Source of the DNA: Candidatus Neomicrothrix sp. UBA814
Lineage (GTDB): Bacteria > Actinomycetota > Acidimicrobiia > Acidimicrobiales > Poriferisodalaceae
Direction: 5' to 3'
Length of the DNA stretch: 64,000 bases
Assembly: GCA_002296525.1 (NCBI GenBank)
Contig: DBIA01000021.1
Location: forward strand, 124,001 to 188,000
Shown: one piece after another, positions 26,119 through 34,243 of the stretch
Layout: each line of letters starts with the position of its first letter
Numbering within the stretch: the stretch's first letter is position 1
Notes under the pieces: model-generated
Told to the model about the DNA's origin: nothing
The model's database searches: none
What the model saw: only the letters and a program-made list of their open reading frames with translations
Position numbers and translations under genes: made by a program

Positions 26119-26826
26119 TTGCGTGACTTGGCTGATGTAGCGCTACCCGCGACCCTGCATGACCTTCACAAATCTCGGTCCCCGGGAGAGGTGGTAAAGC
26201 TTCTTTTCCGCGCTAGTCCAAACCCGCAGCGAATTGCCGATGTCTTGGAGGGAGCAGGCTTCGAAACTCTAACGATCACTTCCCAGGGGACGGACGCCCG
26301 CATTAAAGGTCGGGTACTTGGCACCTTGCCCGACACTGTCAGTTCAAATATGCGCATGCTGCTAGTGGGCCTAAATCCCAGTCTTCATTCAGTCGAGGCT
26401 GGCTATGGCTTCGCCGGTCCGGGGAATCGCTTTTGGCCCGCTGTAACCGAGTCTGGTCTAGTTAGCAAAGAGCGTGACCCCGTGCACGCTTTAAAGCATC
26501 ACCGGATCGGGATGTCAGATCTAGTGAAACGAGCCAGCACGAAAGCTTCAGCAATATCGGGTGCGGAGTATCAGGCCGGAGTTGCGCGACTAGACAGGCT
26601 CTGTGGATGGCTATCACCTGGAGTGGTTTGCGTTTTGGGAATTACCGGCTGGCGTTCTGCGTTAAACAACAGAGACCTTCGATTGGGTAAACAAACGATT
26701 CGGTTGGGCGGCCGCACTGTCTACGTATTACCAAATCCAAGTGGCCTCAACGCTCACACAAATCACGGGGATCTCGTTACGCGCTTTAACGAGCTAGCGG
26801 CAATCGTCAGCCGCTCTGCTGCTTAG
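26119..26826 (+). CDS. mug: Mismatch-specific uracil/thymine DNA glycosylase (Mug/TDG family)
   Basis: 235 residues. The catalytic region reads LLVGLNPSLHSVEAGYGFA then GPGNRFWPA, with the Asn of GLNPS as the water-activating residue, and the second motif is VLPNPSGLNAH. Mug-type enzymes excise U or T opposite G and other damaged pyrimidines. The first ~75 residues (through PDTVSSN) precede the catalytic domain and are not part of the compact E. coli Mug; they look like a small mixed alpha/beta extension. Start is TTG with AGG upstream. The stop overlaps the msrA stop by 4 bases (convergent). Confidence 0.88.
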   Translation: MRDLADVALPATLHDLHKSRSPGEVVKLLFRASPNPQRIADVLEGAGFETLTITSQGTDARIKGRVLGTLPDTVSSNMRMLLVGLNPSLHSVEAGYGFAGPGNRFWPAVTESGLVSKERDPVHALKHHRIGMSDLVKRASTKASAISGAEYQAGVARLDRLCGWLSPGVVCVLGITGWRSALNNRDLRLGKQTIRLGGRTVYVLPNPSGLNAHTNHGDLVTRFNELAAIVSRSAA

Positions 26827-27476
26827 TCTCGAATGGTGATCCCAGAAGGGCAAGAGACTCCAGTTCCGCCCAATCCGCAGTATCCGTTGGGCACCTTGTG
26901 TAGGTATTGCTGGTGGTAGTGCTCGGCGTAATAGAACTCATCCTCAAGGAGAATCTCGGTTGTTATGGTTCCATAACCCGCACCGTTCAGCGCTTTTTGA
27001 AATTCTGTCTTACTTGATTCGGCCAGGCTTCGCTGCTGTTCGTTGGAGACATAAATACCTGATCGATATTGAGTCCCAATGTCATTTCCCTGACGCATGC
27101 CCTGGGTGGGGTCATGGTTTTCCCAAAAGAGAGTCAATATGTTCGCAAAGTCAACAAGCTCAGGGTTGTAGACCACTAGTACTACTTCGTTGTGCCCAGT
27201 AAGGCCGCTACAGACTTCTTCGTATGTGGGGTTCTTGGTTAGACCAGCCGAATATCCCACAGCGGTGGTAACGACACCCGGGGTTTGCCAAAAAACTCTC
27301 TCGGCACCCCAAAAGCAACCCATTCCAAAGACAATCCGCTCGCTTGGCTCCGCGAAAGGTGGAGTAAGCGGCTCGCTAAGAACCTCGTGTATTGGAGGGA
27401 CTGGCATTTTGATATCACGCCCCGGTAACGCAGTCTCAGGGGTTGGCATTTCTAGCTTTCTGCTCCATAGCGACAT
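26823..27476 (-). CDS. msrA: Peptide-methionine (S)-S-oxide reductase
   Basis: 217 residues with the catalytic FGMGCFWGAERVFW (Cys in GCFWG), GYSAGLTKNPTYEEVCSGLTGH, and WENHDPTQGMRQGNDIGTQYRS, all MsrA hallmarks. The N-terminal extension PETALPGRDIKMPVPPIHEVL corresponds to that of E. coli-type long MsrA. The C-terminal YHQQYLHKVPNGYCGLGGTGVSC carries resolving Cys residues. It repairs oxidised methionine. The ATG has GAGG 8 bases upstream. Confidence 0.93.
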   Translation of the reverse strand: MSLWSRKLEMPTPETALPGRDIKMPVPPIHEVLSEPLTPPFAEPSERIVFGMGCFWGAERVFWQTPGVVTTAVGYSAGLTKNPTYEEVCSGLTGHNEVVLVVYNPELVDFANILTLFWENHDPTQGMRQGNDIGTQYRSGIYVSNEQQRSLAESSKTEFQKALNGAGYGTITTEILLEDEFYYAEHYHQQYLHKVPNGYCGLGGTGVSCPSGITIRD

Positions 27477-27533
27477 AACTCACACCTCAAGTTCAGATTA
27501 GACCAGCCTCGGCATAGAAGCACCACCCTGTTC

Positions 27534-27539
27534 TAGCCT
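27534..27539 (+). promoter_or_regulatory. Candidate leaderless -10 element (TAGCCT) for MaoC operon
   Basis: TAGCCT lies exactly 6 bases before the ATG at 27546; no ribosome site is visible. Confidence 0.5.
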
Positions 27540-27545
27540 TACTGC

Positions 27546-28037
27546 ATGTCTACCTCTCTTATACCTCCAGAATCTTTGGCTCGTGTTGGTGAGATTCTTT
27601 CGGAGCCTGTGACCGTTCTCATCGATCAACGAGAAGCCCAGCGATACGCTTACGCCGTCGGTGATCTAAACCCGATTTATTTCGACGAGGGTTCGGCACA
27701 AGCGGCTGGATACCACTCGATAACGGTTCCTCCTCTTTTCATCACCCATGCGCTGGTCCGACCAAAGCCGGCGGACGAGCTTCGGCTCGATGGACTCTAC
27801 GAAGACACCGCCGCCGTATCTTTAGAGGTTTCTCGAATGATGTTCGGAGGTGAAGAGTGGGACTTTCTAGGGCCGGTGCACGTAGGCGATGAGATCACTG
27901 GGACTACGCGTCTGGCTGACCTAGACCAAAAAGAAGGGAAGAAGGGACCATTTGTACGGCTCGTTCGGGAAACTACCTTTACTAATCAAGATGAGCAGAT
28001 TGTGGCTCGGTCCCGTCAGGTAGGGATAGCGCGATGA
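27546..28037 (+). CDS. MaoC-like dehydratase, N-terminal-type subunit (HadA-like)
   Basis: The 163-residue single hot-dog protein belongs to the FAS1-like dehydratase N-terminal type: EPVTVLIDQREAQRYAYAVGDLNPIYFD, TVPPLFITHAL and FLGPVHVGDEITGTTRL. It has the fold but a weaker catalytic Asp/His set (GDLNPIYFD), as in HadA/HadC subunits that pair with a catalytic MaoC partner. The next gene, overlapping by 4 bases, supplies that partner. Together they should form a heteromeric enoyl-CoA or hydroxyacyl hydratase/dehydratase. Confidence 0.8.
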   Translation: MSTSLIPPESLARVGEILSEPVTVLIDQREAQRYAYAVGDLNPIYFDEGSAQAAGYHSITVPPLFITHALVRPKPADELRLDGLYEDTAAVSLEVSRMMFGGEEWDFLGPVHVGDEITGTTRLADLDQKEGKKGPFVRLVRETTFTNQDEQIVARSRQVGIAR

Positions 28038-28456
28038 GTCAGTATCCAACAATTAACAACGTGCAAGTTGGCGATGAGTTACCTGTCATGCGGAAGTCAG
28101 CCTCAGAGGCTGAACTCTTTCTGTACAGCGCTGCAAGCTTTAATCCTCATCGCATCCACTACGACCGTTCCTACGCCGAATATGAAGGTCATGAAGACAT
28201 CGTTGTTCACGGACCGCTCCAAGGTTCTTGGCTCACTCAATTCGTCACTGATTGGGCAGGGCCTCAGGCACGCTTGGTATCAGTCGAGTGGCAAAACCGA
28301 GCTAGCGCTTTTGTCGGCGAAGAGCTTGAATTCTTTGGAGTCGTAAGTTCAATAGACGAAACGAATGGATCCGTAGAAATTGAAATTGAGGAACGCAAGA
28401 AAGACGGAAGCTTATTGATGCCTGCACGAGCAACGGTGAGATTGGGCGGTTCCTAG
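28034..28456 (+). CDS. MaoC-like dehydratase, catalytic-type subunit
   Basis: 140 residues, one hot-dog domain. The active-site segment SAASFNPHRIHYDRSYAEYE and the following VVHGPLQGSWLTQF match the branch that includes mesaconyl-C4-CoA/3-methylfumaryl-CoA hydratases and related dehydratases (N-x-HRIHYD). It overlaps the HadA-like gene start-to-stop, and its own stop TAG is directly followed by the GTG of the next gene. The substrate could be a branched or C4/C5 enoyl-CoA; this is inference from motif similarity only. Confidence 0.8.
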   Translation: MSQYPTINNVQVGDELPVMRKSASEAELFLYSAASFNPHRIHYDRSYAEYEGHEDIVVHGPLQGSWLTQFVTDWAGPQARLVSVEWQNRASAFVGEELEFFGVVSSIDETNGSVEIEIEERKKDGSLLMPARATVRLGGS

Positions 28457-29365
28457 GTGAAGATAGCCGTAGATTTTCCCTCTGTGGCCTATCGGGAAGG
28501 GCCGGAACAAGTGTTGGCTTTGGCCACGGCGATCGAGGACATTGGCTATGACGAGATAGCGGCATTTGATCATGTGGTGATGGGCTATCCGCAAGAGCAG
28601 CGTCGCACCATTTACCCGGCGCAAATGCCTGTACTAGAAGCTTTGATGTTGCTCGCGAACGTGGCAGCCGTAACGTCTCGAGTATCGCTCTCAACTGAGG
28701 TCCTAGTACTGCCTCAACGACAGCCGGTCTTGGTAGCTAAACAGGTCAGCACCTTGGACACCCTCTCTCGAGGGCGTGTCCGACTAGGAGTCGGTGTCGG
28801 TTGGCAGGACAGTGAGTATGAGGCTCTTGAAGAAAACTTCGCTGACCGCGGAAAACGTATGGACGAGGCGATCGATTTACTGCGCCGATATTGGGAAGGA
28901 GGGCGAATCGAATTTCGGGGTGAGTACTACGACTCTCATGACATGGGCATGGAACCAGTCTCCCCTCAGGGCGCCAATATCCCTATTTGGGTAGGCGGTG
29001 ACAGCCCGGCAGCGTTGCGGAGAACCGCTCAGCGAGGCGACGGATGGATGGCATCGGGAGTAACCGATGAGCAAGCTCTTCTCTGTAAGACCGAAATTTG
29101 CAGCCAGGCTGAACGATTTGGACGGGACCCTTCACAGATTGGGTTCCAGTTGATGTTGCAACCACCTCCTAGAAGCGACATAGACAAGCTCTTTTATTCC
29201 GATCTTGATTCTGTCGCTGAGCGGGCAGCCGTAGTCCGGGCGATGGGTTTTGACTGGACTTCCGTAAACGCTACGGCAATTTTTCAGGCGGGAGCTCGAT
29301 CAGTCGACGCAATGGTGGAACAACTCGACTTAATTCATGCCCGAATAAGGAATGAGGTTGAGTAA
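28457..29365 (+). CDS. LLM-class F420-dependent oxidoreductase
   Basis: 302 residues: MKIAVDFPSVAYREGPEQVLALATAIEDIGYDEIAAFDH at the start, SLSTEVLVLPQRQPVLVAKQ, RVRLGVGVGWQDSEYEAL and IPIWVGGDSPAALRRTAQRGDGW are the luciferase-like signatures typical of the actinobacterial TIGR03619-type family. The GTG abuts the stop of the MaoC gene, so the three genes form one operon in which a hydratase and a redox enzyme probably act on the same intermediate. Substrate unknown. Confidence 0.83.
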   Translation: MKIAVDFPSVAYREGPEQVLALATAIEDIGYDEIAAFDHVVMGYPQEQRRTIYPAQMPVLEALMLLANVAAVTSRVSLSTEVLVLPQRQPVLVAKQVSTLDTLSRGRVRLGVGVGWQDSEYEALEENFADRGKRMDEAIDLLRRYWEGGRIEFRGEYYDSHDMGMEPVSPQGANIPIWVGGDSPAALRRTAQRGDGWMASGVTDEQALLCKTEICSQAERFGRDPSQIGFQLMLQPPPRSDIDKLFYSDLDSVAERAAVVRAMGFDWTSVNATAIFQAGARSVDAMVEQLDLIHARIRNEVE

Positions 29366-29383
29366 ATGAGCAACCGTTCACAA

Positions 29384-30043
29384 TTAGAGGCTTTCAACGA
29401 TCTCCAGTAAATCTCCAAGCTGATCTATCTTGTGGTCCGCAAGTTCCAGCGCCGCTGGATGGCTTCCGATCGCCACGGTAATGGCACCCGCCGCCTTACC
29501 CGCCAAAATGTCGTGGACCGAGTCTCCAACCATCAGGTAAAGACCATCCAGCGCATCGCAGTCTTCAGCTGCGGCAATCACCATTCCGGGGCCCGGTTTA
29601 GCGCCGTGACCAGAATCGAACCCTTTTATTGACGTAAACAGCCTTTCCCATCCCAGAGTTTCTAGGTGTTCAATTGCAAGAAGTTCAGAGTCATTAGTCG
29701 CAACAGCTAATCGCCAACCTCTTCTTAGGAGTGACTCTAGGGTCTCTCTAGCGCCCTTATTTGCGACTACGGTTCGTCGTGATGCTTCGTTGAGCGTTTG
29801 CTTAAATGCGCCAATATCAATCAAGTCAGCAACTAATTCGTCGGTGACGTCGCTAGTTTCACTAACGAAGGCCGACTGAGGCAGAACACATCGACGATTG
29901 AGGTCGTAACCAAATAGCTCTGCTGCTTGCATTCTTGCCTTTTGATCAGATATCTGATCAAAGGCCGCACCCACAGCCTCATTCCAGGTGGCGTCAAAAT
30001 CCAACAGAGTGCCGTCCTTATCGAAAATGACAGCCTTATGCAT
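29384..30043 (-). CDS. HAD family hydrolase (phosphoglycolate phosphatase-like)
   Basis: 219 residues with AVIFDKDGTLLDFD (motif I DxDGT), LAVATNDSELLAIEHLE (motif II), KPGPGMVIAAAEDC (motif III) and YLMVGDSVHDILAGKAAG (motif IV). This is the phosphoglycolate/pyrophosphatase-like branch with an alpha-helical cap. It overlaps the GST gene upstream by 8 bases, so the two are cotranscribed. Substrate not determinable. Confidence 0.84.
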   Translation of the reverse strand: MHKAVIFDKDGTLLDFDATWNEAVGAAFDQISDQKARMQAAELFGYDLNRRCVLPQSAFVSETSDVTDELVADLIDIGAFKQTLNEASRRTVVANKGARETLESLLRRGWRLAVATNDSELLAIEHLETLGWERLFTSIKGFDSGHGAKPGPGMVIAAAEDCDALDGLYLMVGDSVHDILAGKAAGAITVAIGSHPAALELADHKIDQLGDLLEIVESL

Positions 30044-31085
30044 CGGGTTCTCTCAGTAACAACTCACAACCCGTTCCTTCCAGTATTTGTAGAACCGCCT
30101 TCTGCTCTTCTTGTTGAAGTGTTTCGAATGCTTCTCGAATCCAATTCAGGCACTTGAGTTGATAAGGAAACGGGCTCTGCTTGTACTCATGTCCGTGAAT
30201 CAGGCAACTCAATTCGGTCTCTCCTTCCAGTAGCGAACGTTCGTTCGCGAGTAGGAAAGGCGCATAGGTTCGCCCGATCTCATGCAATAACTTCGACAAA
30301 GAGTCTGGAAGGCTGTCGCGGTTGAACCACGACTGAGTGTCGTCAATCTCCAACGAACTGAGGTCATCAATCTGGTACGCCCAAATAACGCTTCGCGGAC
30401 TGCACTTCGCTGCTAGGAGTGCCGAGTCGGGCTCCCAAAAAAATAACTGGCTGAACTGGCCGAACAATCCAAAGTCTGCTCGGGACGGACGGGGCCCCAA
30501 CAAGAACTGAAAGTGACTGAAATGATCCTCGAGGAGTGTCAGTAAACGAACGAAACTCTCTTCAATCACGTCTCGGTTAGCGTCAGTCGAACCAACGAGC
30601 GAAGTGCGCCCCATTTGCCTTTCAGCAATGAACTCGCTCATAACGCGATGTTGTTCGGCATCCATCTGGTTATCGGACATTAGGGGCAACATGTTGCTTG
30701 CCTTAGCGATCGCGTCCCTGTATCGATGATGCCACCGGTAGTGGTACATAACTTTAGTTAGCCATTCATCGCCGTAATCCTCGATGAGGTGGTCCAAGAA
30801 GCAAACAACCGGGTCTGTTGGCAACAAGCTGCGCTCTGCATACTCGGTTTCTAGACGCATGATTTGGGGGGACGAGTCCACCATCGACTCCGAATAACCG
30901 CCCACATCATCGTGAAACACTAAGATAGGAATGATAGGGACCTGAGGGTCAGGGAAATCTCGATCTTGAGCTGAATTGCGCACAACCCACCTGTACGGAA
31001 TCCGTCGGTAACGCAGCACCGCCCGCATTTTTATGGAGTAAGGCGAGCCATATGCTCCCACTAGGGTCATGTCAGCTGGGTTCAC
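30036..31085 (-). CDS. Glutathione S-transferase-like protein
   Basis: 349 residues with a thioredoxin-like N-terminus, MTLVGAYGSPYSIKMRAVLRYRRIPYRW (Ser-Pro-Tyr in the site where GSTs hold their catalytic Ser/Cys), a cis-Pro-type VPIIPILVFHDD and an all-helical C-terminal half containing LLGPRPSRADFGLFGQF, the GST N-capping motif. The C-terminus is extended by ~100 residues beyond a normal GST. Actinobacteria usually have mycothiol instead of glutathione, so the thiol used here is unclear. It is first in a two-gene unit with a HAD hydrolase. Confidence 0.78.
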   Translation of the reverse strand: MNPADMTLVGAYGSPYSIKMRAVLRYRRIPYRWVVRNSAQDRDFPDPQVPIIPILVFHDDVGGYSESMVDSSPQIMRLETEYAERSLLPTDPVVCFLDHLIEDYGDEWLTKVMYHYRWHHRYRDAIAKASNMLPLMSDNQMDAEQHRVMSEFIAERQMGRTSLVGSTDANRDVIEESFVRLLTLLEDHFSHFQFLLGPRPSRADFGLFGQFSQLFFWEPDSALLAAKCSPRSVIWAYQIDDLSSLEIDDTQSWFNRDSLPDSLSKLLHEIGRTYAPFLLANERSLLEGETELSCLIHGHEYKQSPFPYQLKCLNWIREAFETLQQEEQKAVLQILEGTGCELLLREPDA

Positions 31086-31194
31086 AGGCTTCCTCTGCCG
31101 GCCTCATGATTCAACGTGGTCCATTTCCGGCCGATTAGACCATTGAGTTGTCAAATCATGGCATGGAACTCGTCCTCAACGTCTCTTTCGAAGC

Positions 31195-31200
31195 TACGTT
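31195..31200 (+). promoter_or_regulatory. Candidate leaderless -10 element (TACGTT) for MDMPI gene
   Basis: TACGTT is exactly 6 bases before the ATG at 31207, with no Shine-Dalgarno between. Confidence 0.5.
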
Positions 31201-31206
31201 TGGGAT

Positions 31207-31995
31207 ATGAGCGAACGGAATCTAATCGTCAGCAATCTTGATGCGTGTTGGAGCAGCGTCGTCGAATTTCTCCGAGGCATCGATGGCTCGGACTGGCAGA
31301 CTCAATCATTGTGTCCTGAATGGACCGTTAAGGGAGTGGCGGCTCATTTGGTATCGGTTGAGCAAGTCCTATCGGGTTGGATGCCAACTAGTGGGGACAC
31401 TCCTCCACCGTTTGAAAAAGTCGCTGACTATTTCACAGCGGCGATGAAAATGCCGGAGGGTGAGTTAGTTGAACATATGCAAGCAACGTTTGACGTACGG
31501 CGTCAGAATCTTGCGGAAACTTCCGATGAGGACTTTGAGCGACCGAGTGTAACTCCAGTTGGTCCGGCCACTTACGGGAGATTCATGGCAGTTAGAGAGT
31601 TTGATTTTTGGATGCATGAACGTGACTGCCGCGCTCCTCTTCAGGCACATACCGATAATGGCGGTCCTCCTGCAGAGATGGCCCTTAACGAAGTTCACCT
31701 TTCGATCGGGTACATAGCTGGTAAGAAAATTGGTTTGGGCCAAGGTCAGTCAATTCACTTTGACATTACGGGTGCAGTCGAACGCAATATTTACGTCCAG
31801 GTCGACGAGCGGGCAACTGAACTGGAGTTTGTCGATCAACCAACGGTCACTCTGCATTGCGATTCGATGGCTTTCATGAATCAAGCCTGTGGTCGCATCG
31901 ATCCTGAGATCCCCATCGAAGAAGGAGCAATCTCCTGGTCCGGCGACCAGGAACTGGGCGCGCACGCTGCCAGGAATCTTCGATTCACAATGTAA
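31207..31995 (+). CDS. Maleylpyruvate isomerase family mycothiol-dependent protein (MDMPI/DinB-like)
   Basis: 262 residues: QSLCPEWTVKGVAAHLVSVEQ contains the first metal-binding His of the four-helix DinB-like fold, and REFDFWMHERDCRAP the later one, followed by a C-terminal beta-rich SCP2-like part (VTLHCDSMAFMNQACGR). Such proteins use mycothiol as a cofactor for isomerisation or conjugation reactions. The Mca gene at 43.9 kb supports mycothiol use. It is monocistronic, convergent with the SDR gene. Exact reaction unknown. Confidence 0.78.
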   Translation: MSERNLIVSNLDACWSSVVEFLRGIDGSDWQTQSLCPEWTVKGVAAHLVSVEQVLSGWMPTSGDTPPPFEKVADYFTAAMKMPEGELVEHMQATFDVRRQNLAETSDEDFERPSVTPVGPATYGRFMAVREFDFWMHERDCRAPLQAHTDNGGPPAEMALNEVHLSIGYIAGKKIGLGQGQSIHFDITGAVERNIYVQVDERATELEFVDQPTVTLHCDSMAFMNQACGRIDPEIPIEEGAISWSGDQELGAHAARNLRFTM

Positions 31996-32008
31996 GCAGC
32001 AGGGACCT

Positions 32009-32881
32009 TCAGTCAGTAAAGCTGGAGATCAATGTGGGATTTTCTAGATTCGCTAGTTGCTGGTTGCGGTGATTGATCTCATCAAGTAATTCGGGATGGC
32101 TCAAAATCCAGAACCGCTCTTCGTACATGGCGCTGACTACTTTGCCAGCGACTTCTTCAGGGTCCATACCGTTTTCGAGCGCTGAGGCGATAGCGGCGTT
32201 TCTGGAACGGGCTTCTTCGGGAGCCTTAGCCGAAACATTTCCGACCTCGTTTCGCTGGCGGCGCAGATGATCGGGCCGATTTCGTTGGGCTGTCGCTATG
32301 TTCGTTCGCACAACACCGGGGCAAAGAACCGACACTCCAAGTTTGGCGTCACCATCGCGAGCCATTTCGTGGTGCAGTGTTTCCATAATTGCCACTACAC
32401 CGAACTTTGCGGCGTTGTAAGGGGCAAGACCGGGAACAGCCATTAGACCCGCTACGGATGCTGTACTCATGACGTGACTTTCTTCGGCTTCAAGCAGATG
32501 AGGTAAGAAATGATGTAATCCATGGATCACGCCCCATAGCGACACGTCAATCACCCATTTCCAATCCACTAACTGTTGGTTTTTGACCAATCCTCCTCCA
32601 CCAACCCCTGCGTTATTGCAAAGAATGTTGACTCCGCCAAATTCTTCAAGTGTTGCTTTGCATAGCTCTTCGACGGAGTTTGTATCCGTGACGTCTGTTG
32701 GGACAGCTAACACAGGGGTACCAAGGGCCTGAATTTCAAGCTGGGTACTCTCAAGTGCTTCGGCTTCTACGTCAGCTAAAACCACCTTCGCTCCTTCGTT
32801 GGCGAAAGCGAACGCCAAAGCTTTTCCGATACCCGATGCTGCACCTGTGACTACAGCTACGCGTCCATCCATGATCTCCAT
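32009..32881 (-). CDS. SDR family NAD(P)-dependent oxidoreductase
   Basis: 290-residue classical SDR with VVTGAASGIGKALAFAFA, NILCNNAGVGGGG, the Ser of VMSTASVAGLMAVPGLAP and YNAAK (Tyr-x-x-x-Lys). The C-terminus has a predicted helical tail. The ATG at 32881 has GGGGGA 4 bases upstream. It lies 52 bases downstream of the nitronate monooxygenase-type gene on the same strand, possibly as an operon. Substrate likely a hydroxyacyl compound or alcohol; not determinable. Confidence 0.85.
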   Translation of the reverse strand: MEIMDGRVAVVTGAASGIGKALAFAFANEGAKVVLADVEAEALESTQLEIQALGTPVLAVPTDVTDTNSVEELCKATLEEFGGVNILCNNAGVGGGGLVKNQQLVDWKWVIDVSLWGVIHGLHHFLPHLLEAEESHVMSTASVAGLMAVPGLAPYNAAKFGVVAIMETLHHEMARDGDAKLGVSVLCPGVVRTNIATAQRNRPDHLRRQRNEVGNVSAKAPEEARSRNAAIASALENGMDPEEVAGKVVSAMYEERFWILSHPELLDEINHRNQQLANLENPTLISSFTD

Positions 32882-32933
32882 ATCATCCCCCGTTTCTCGT
32901 ATCTAAAAAGAGCACCGTTTAGCTGAAACTAGC

Positions 32934-34079
32934 TCAGTTGTTGAGACCTTCGAAGCGCTCCATCACGTCGAGGTATTCAGTGATCATGTCTTCCACGACT
33001 CGAGTAGCCGAAATCGATTCGTTCATCGAACCCACAATTTGGCCAACAAAATAGTTAGACAATTCGATCGCACCCTTGTTTTCTGGGTTCATCGCCGCCC
33101 TATCAACCTGACGACTAGCACGAGCGATGAGCATCGGCTGCAGAGGCATCGGCAAAGTGCCCGGCGACGACTCTCCTTCCCATTCGTCGGTCCAGGCGGA
33201 GCGGAGTTGACGAGCCGGCTTTCCAGTTCGCGAGCGAGATCTCAGGGTGTCCGACGATGTTGCAGCAAGAAACTTTTCCTTGACCACCGGGTGGGTTTCT
33301 GCTTCGAGTGTCGTCAACCAAACCGACCCGCACCAGACCCCTTGTGCGCCTAACGCTATCGATGCAGCTACTTGCCGCCCGTTACCTATACCGCCTGCAG
33401 CTAGCACTGGTGTCGGGGCCACGGCGTCGACGATTTCCGGCACTAAAACCATCGTTCCGATATCACCGGTATGACCACCGGCCTCATGCCCCTGAGCAAT
33501 GATTATGTCGACGCCCGATGCGACGTGACGCACGGCATGAGCTTTCTTACCTGCAAGGGCACCGACTAGTACTCCATTTGCGTGGGCCCGCTCAATCATG
33601 TCTGGTGGAGGCGGACCTAAAGCATTAACGATCAATTTGATTGGGTGAGAAAACGCCACGTCCATTAGTGGTACGGCTTGGGCATATGTCATAGGCGGCT
33701 CAGAGTCCACAGGCACGCCTCTCCCATTATCTTTGGAGTCTTCTTTTGGTAGCGGAGGAACTGCGTAACGCTCCATCATGTCGTCAAGGAAATCCCGGTG
33801 ACTTTGCGGAATCATTTCCGTCAGGTCACCCAGGGATTTTCCGCCTTCGGAGGAGCCCTCGTATTTCGCGGGAACAATGATGTCGACGCCGAAGGGCTTG
33901 TCACCAACTTCATCACGAATCCATTGCAAATCAACATCAAGTTGTTCGGGCGTATGACCGGCAGCACCAAGAACGCCAAAGCCTCCAGCTTTCGTAACAG
34001 CAGCTACGACATCTCGGCAGTGAGTGAACGCGAGGATGGGAACATCAACGCCAAGCATTTCGCATACAGGTGTCTTCAT
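32934..34079 (-). CDS. Nitronate monooxygenase family (2-nitropropane dioxygenase-like) flavoprotein
   Basis: 381 residues: TPVCEMLGVDVPILAFTHC start, KPFGVDIIVPAKYEG, IIAQGHEAGGHTGDIGTMVL (FMN phosphate/catalytic region), PVLAAGGIGNGRQVAASIALGAQGVWCGS. These are the TIM-barrel FMN motifs of NMO-type enzymes. The catalytic His of fungal and bacterial NMOs falls in GHEAGGH here. The ATG at 34079 is chosen because a TAGTTT stands 7 bases upstream; a TTG at 34121 is otherwise in frame. Many bacterial relatives act on unknown substrates. Confidence 0.83.
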   Translation of the reverse strand: MKTPVCEMLGVDVPILAFTHCRDVVAAVTKAGGFGVLGAAGHTPEQLDVDLQWIRDEVGDKPFGVDIIVPAKYEGSSEGGKSLGDLTEMIPQSHRDFLDDMMERYAVPPLPKEDSKDNGRGVPVDSEPPMTYAQAVPLMDVAFSHPIKLIVNALGPPPPDMIERAHANGVLVGALAGKKAHAVRHVASGVDIIIAQGHEAGGHTGDIGTMVLVPEIVDAVAPTPVLAAGGIGNGRQVAASIALGAQGVWCGSVWLTTLEAETHPVVKEKFLAATSSDTLRSRSRTGKPARQLRSAWTDEWEGESSPGTLPMPLQPMLIARASRQVDRAAMNPENKGAIELSNYFVGQIVGSMNESISATRVVEDMITEYLDVMERFEGLNN

Positions 34080-34086
34080 AGACGCG

Positions 34087-34092
34087 AAACTA
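34087..34092 (-). promoter_or_regulatory. Candidate leaderless -10 element (TAGTTT) for NMO gene
   Basis: On the minus strand TAGTTT ends 7 bases before the ATG at 34079; no ribosome site is seen. Confidence 0.5.
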
Positions 34093-34243
34093 GGCCGAAC
34101 AGTGCCTTCTCGGCTACTCAAAAACAGAGAACGTCAACCCACTGGTCGACTACAGAAGATTCGTGAAGACAATTTTCATCGAAATTTGCGGATAAATGTG
34201 AACTGATGTCGTTATGGCGTCGCTGCGCTGCAACACTACTGCT

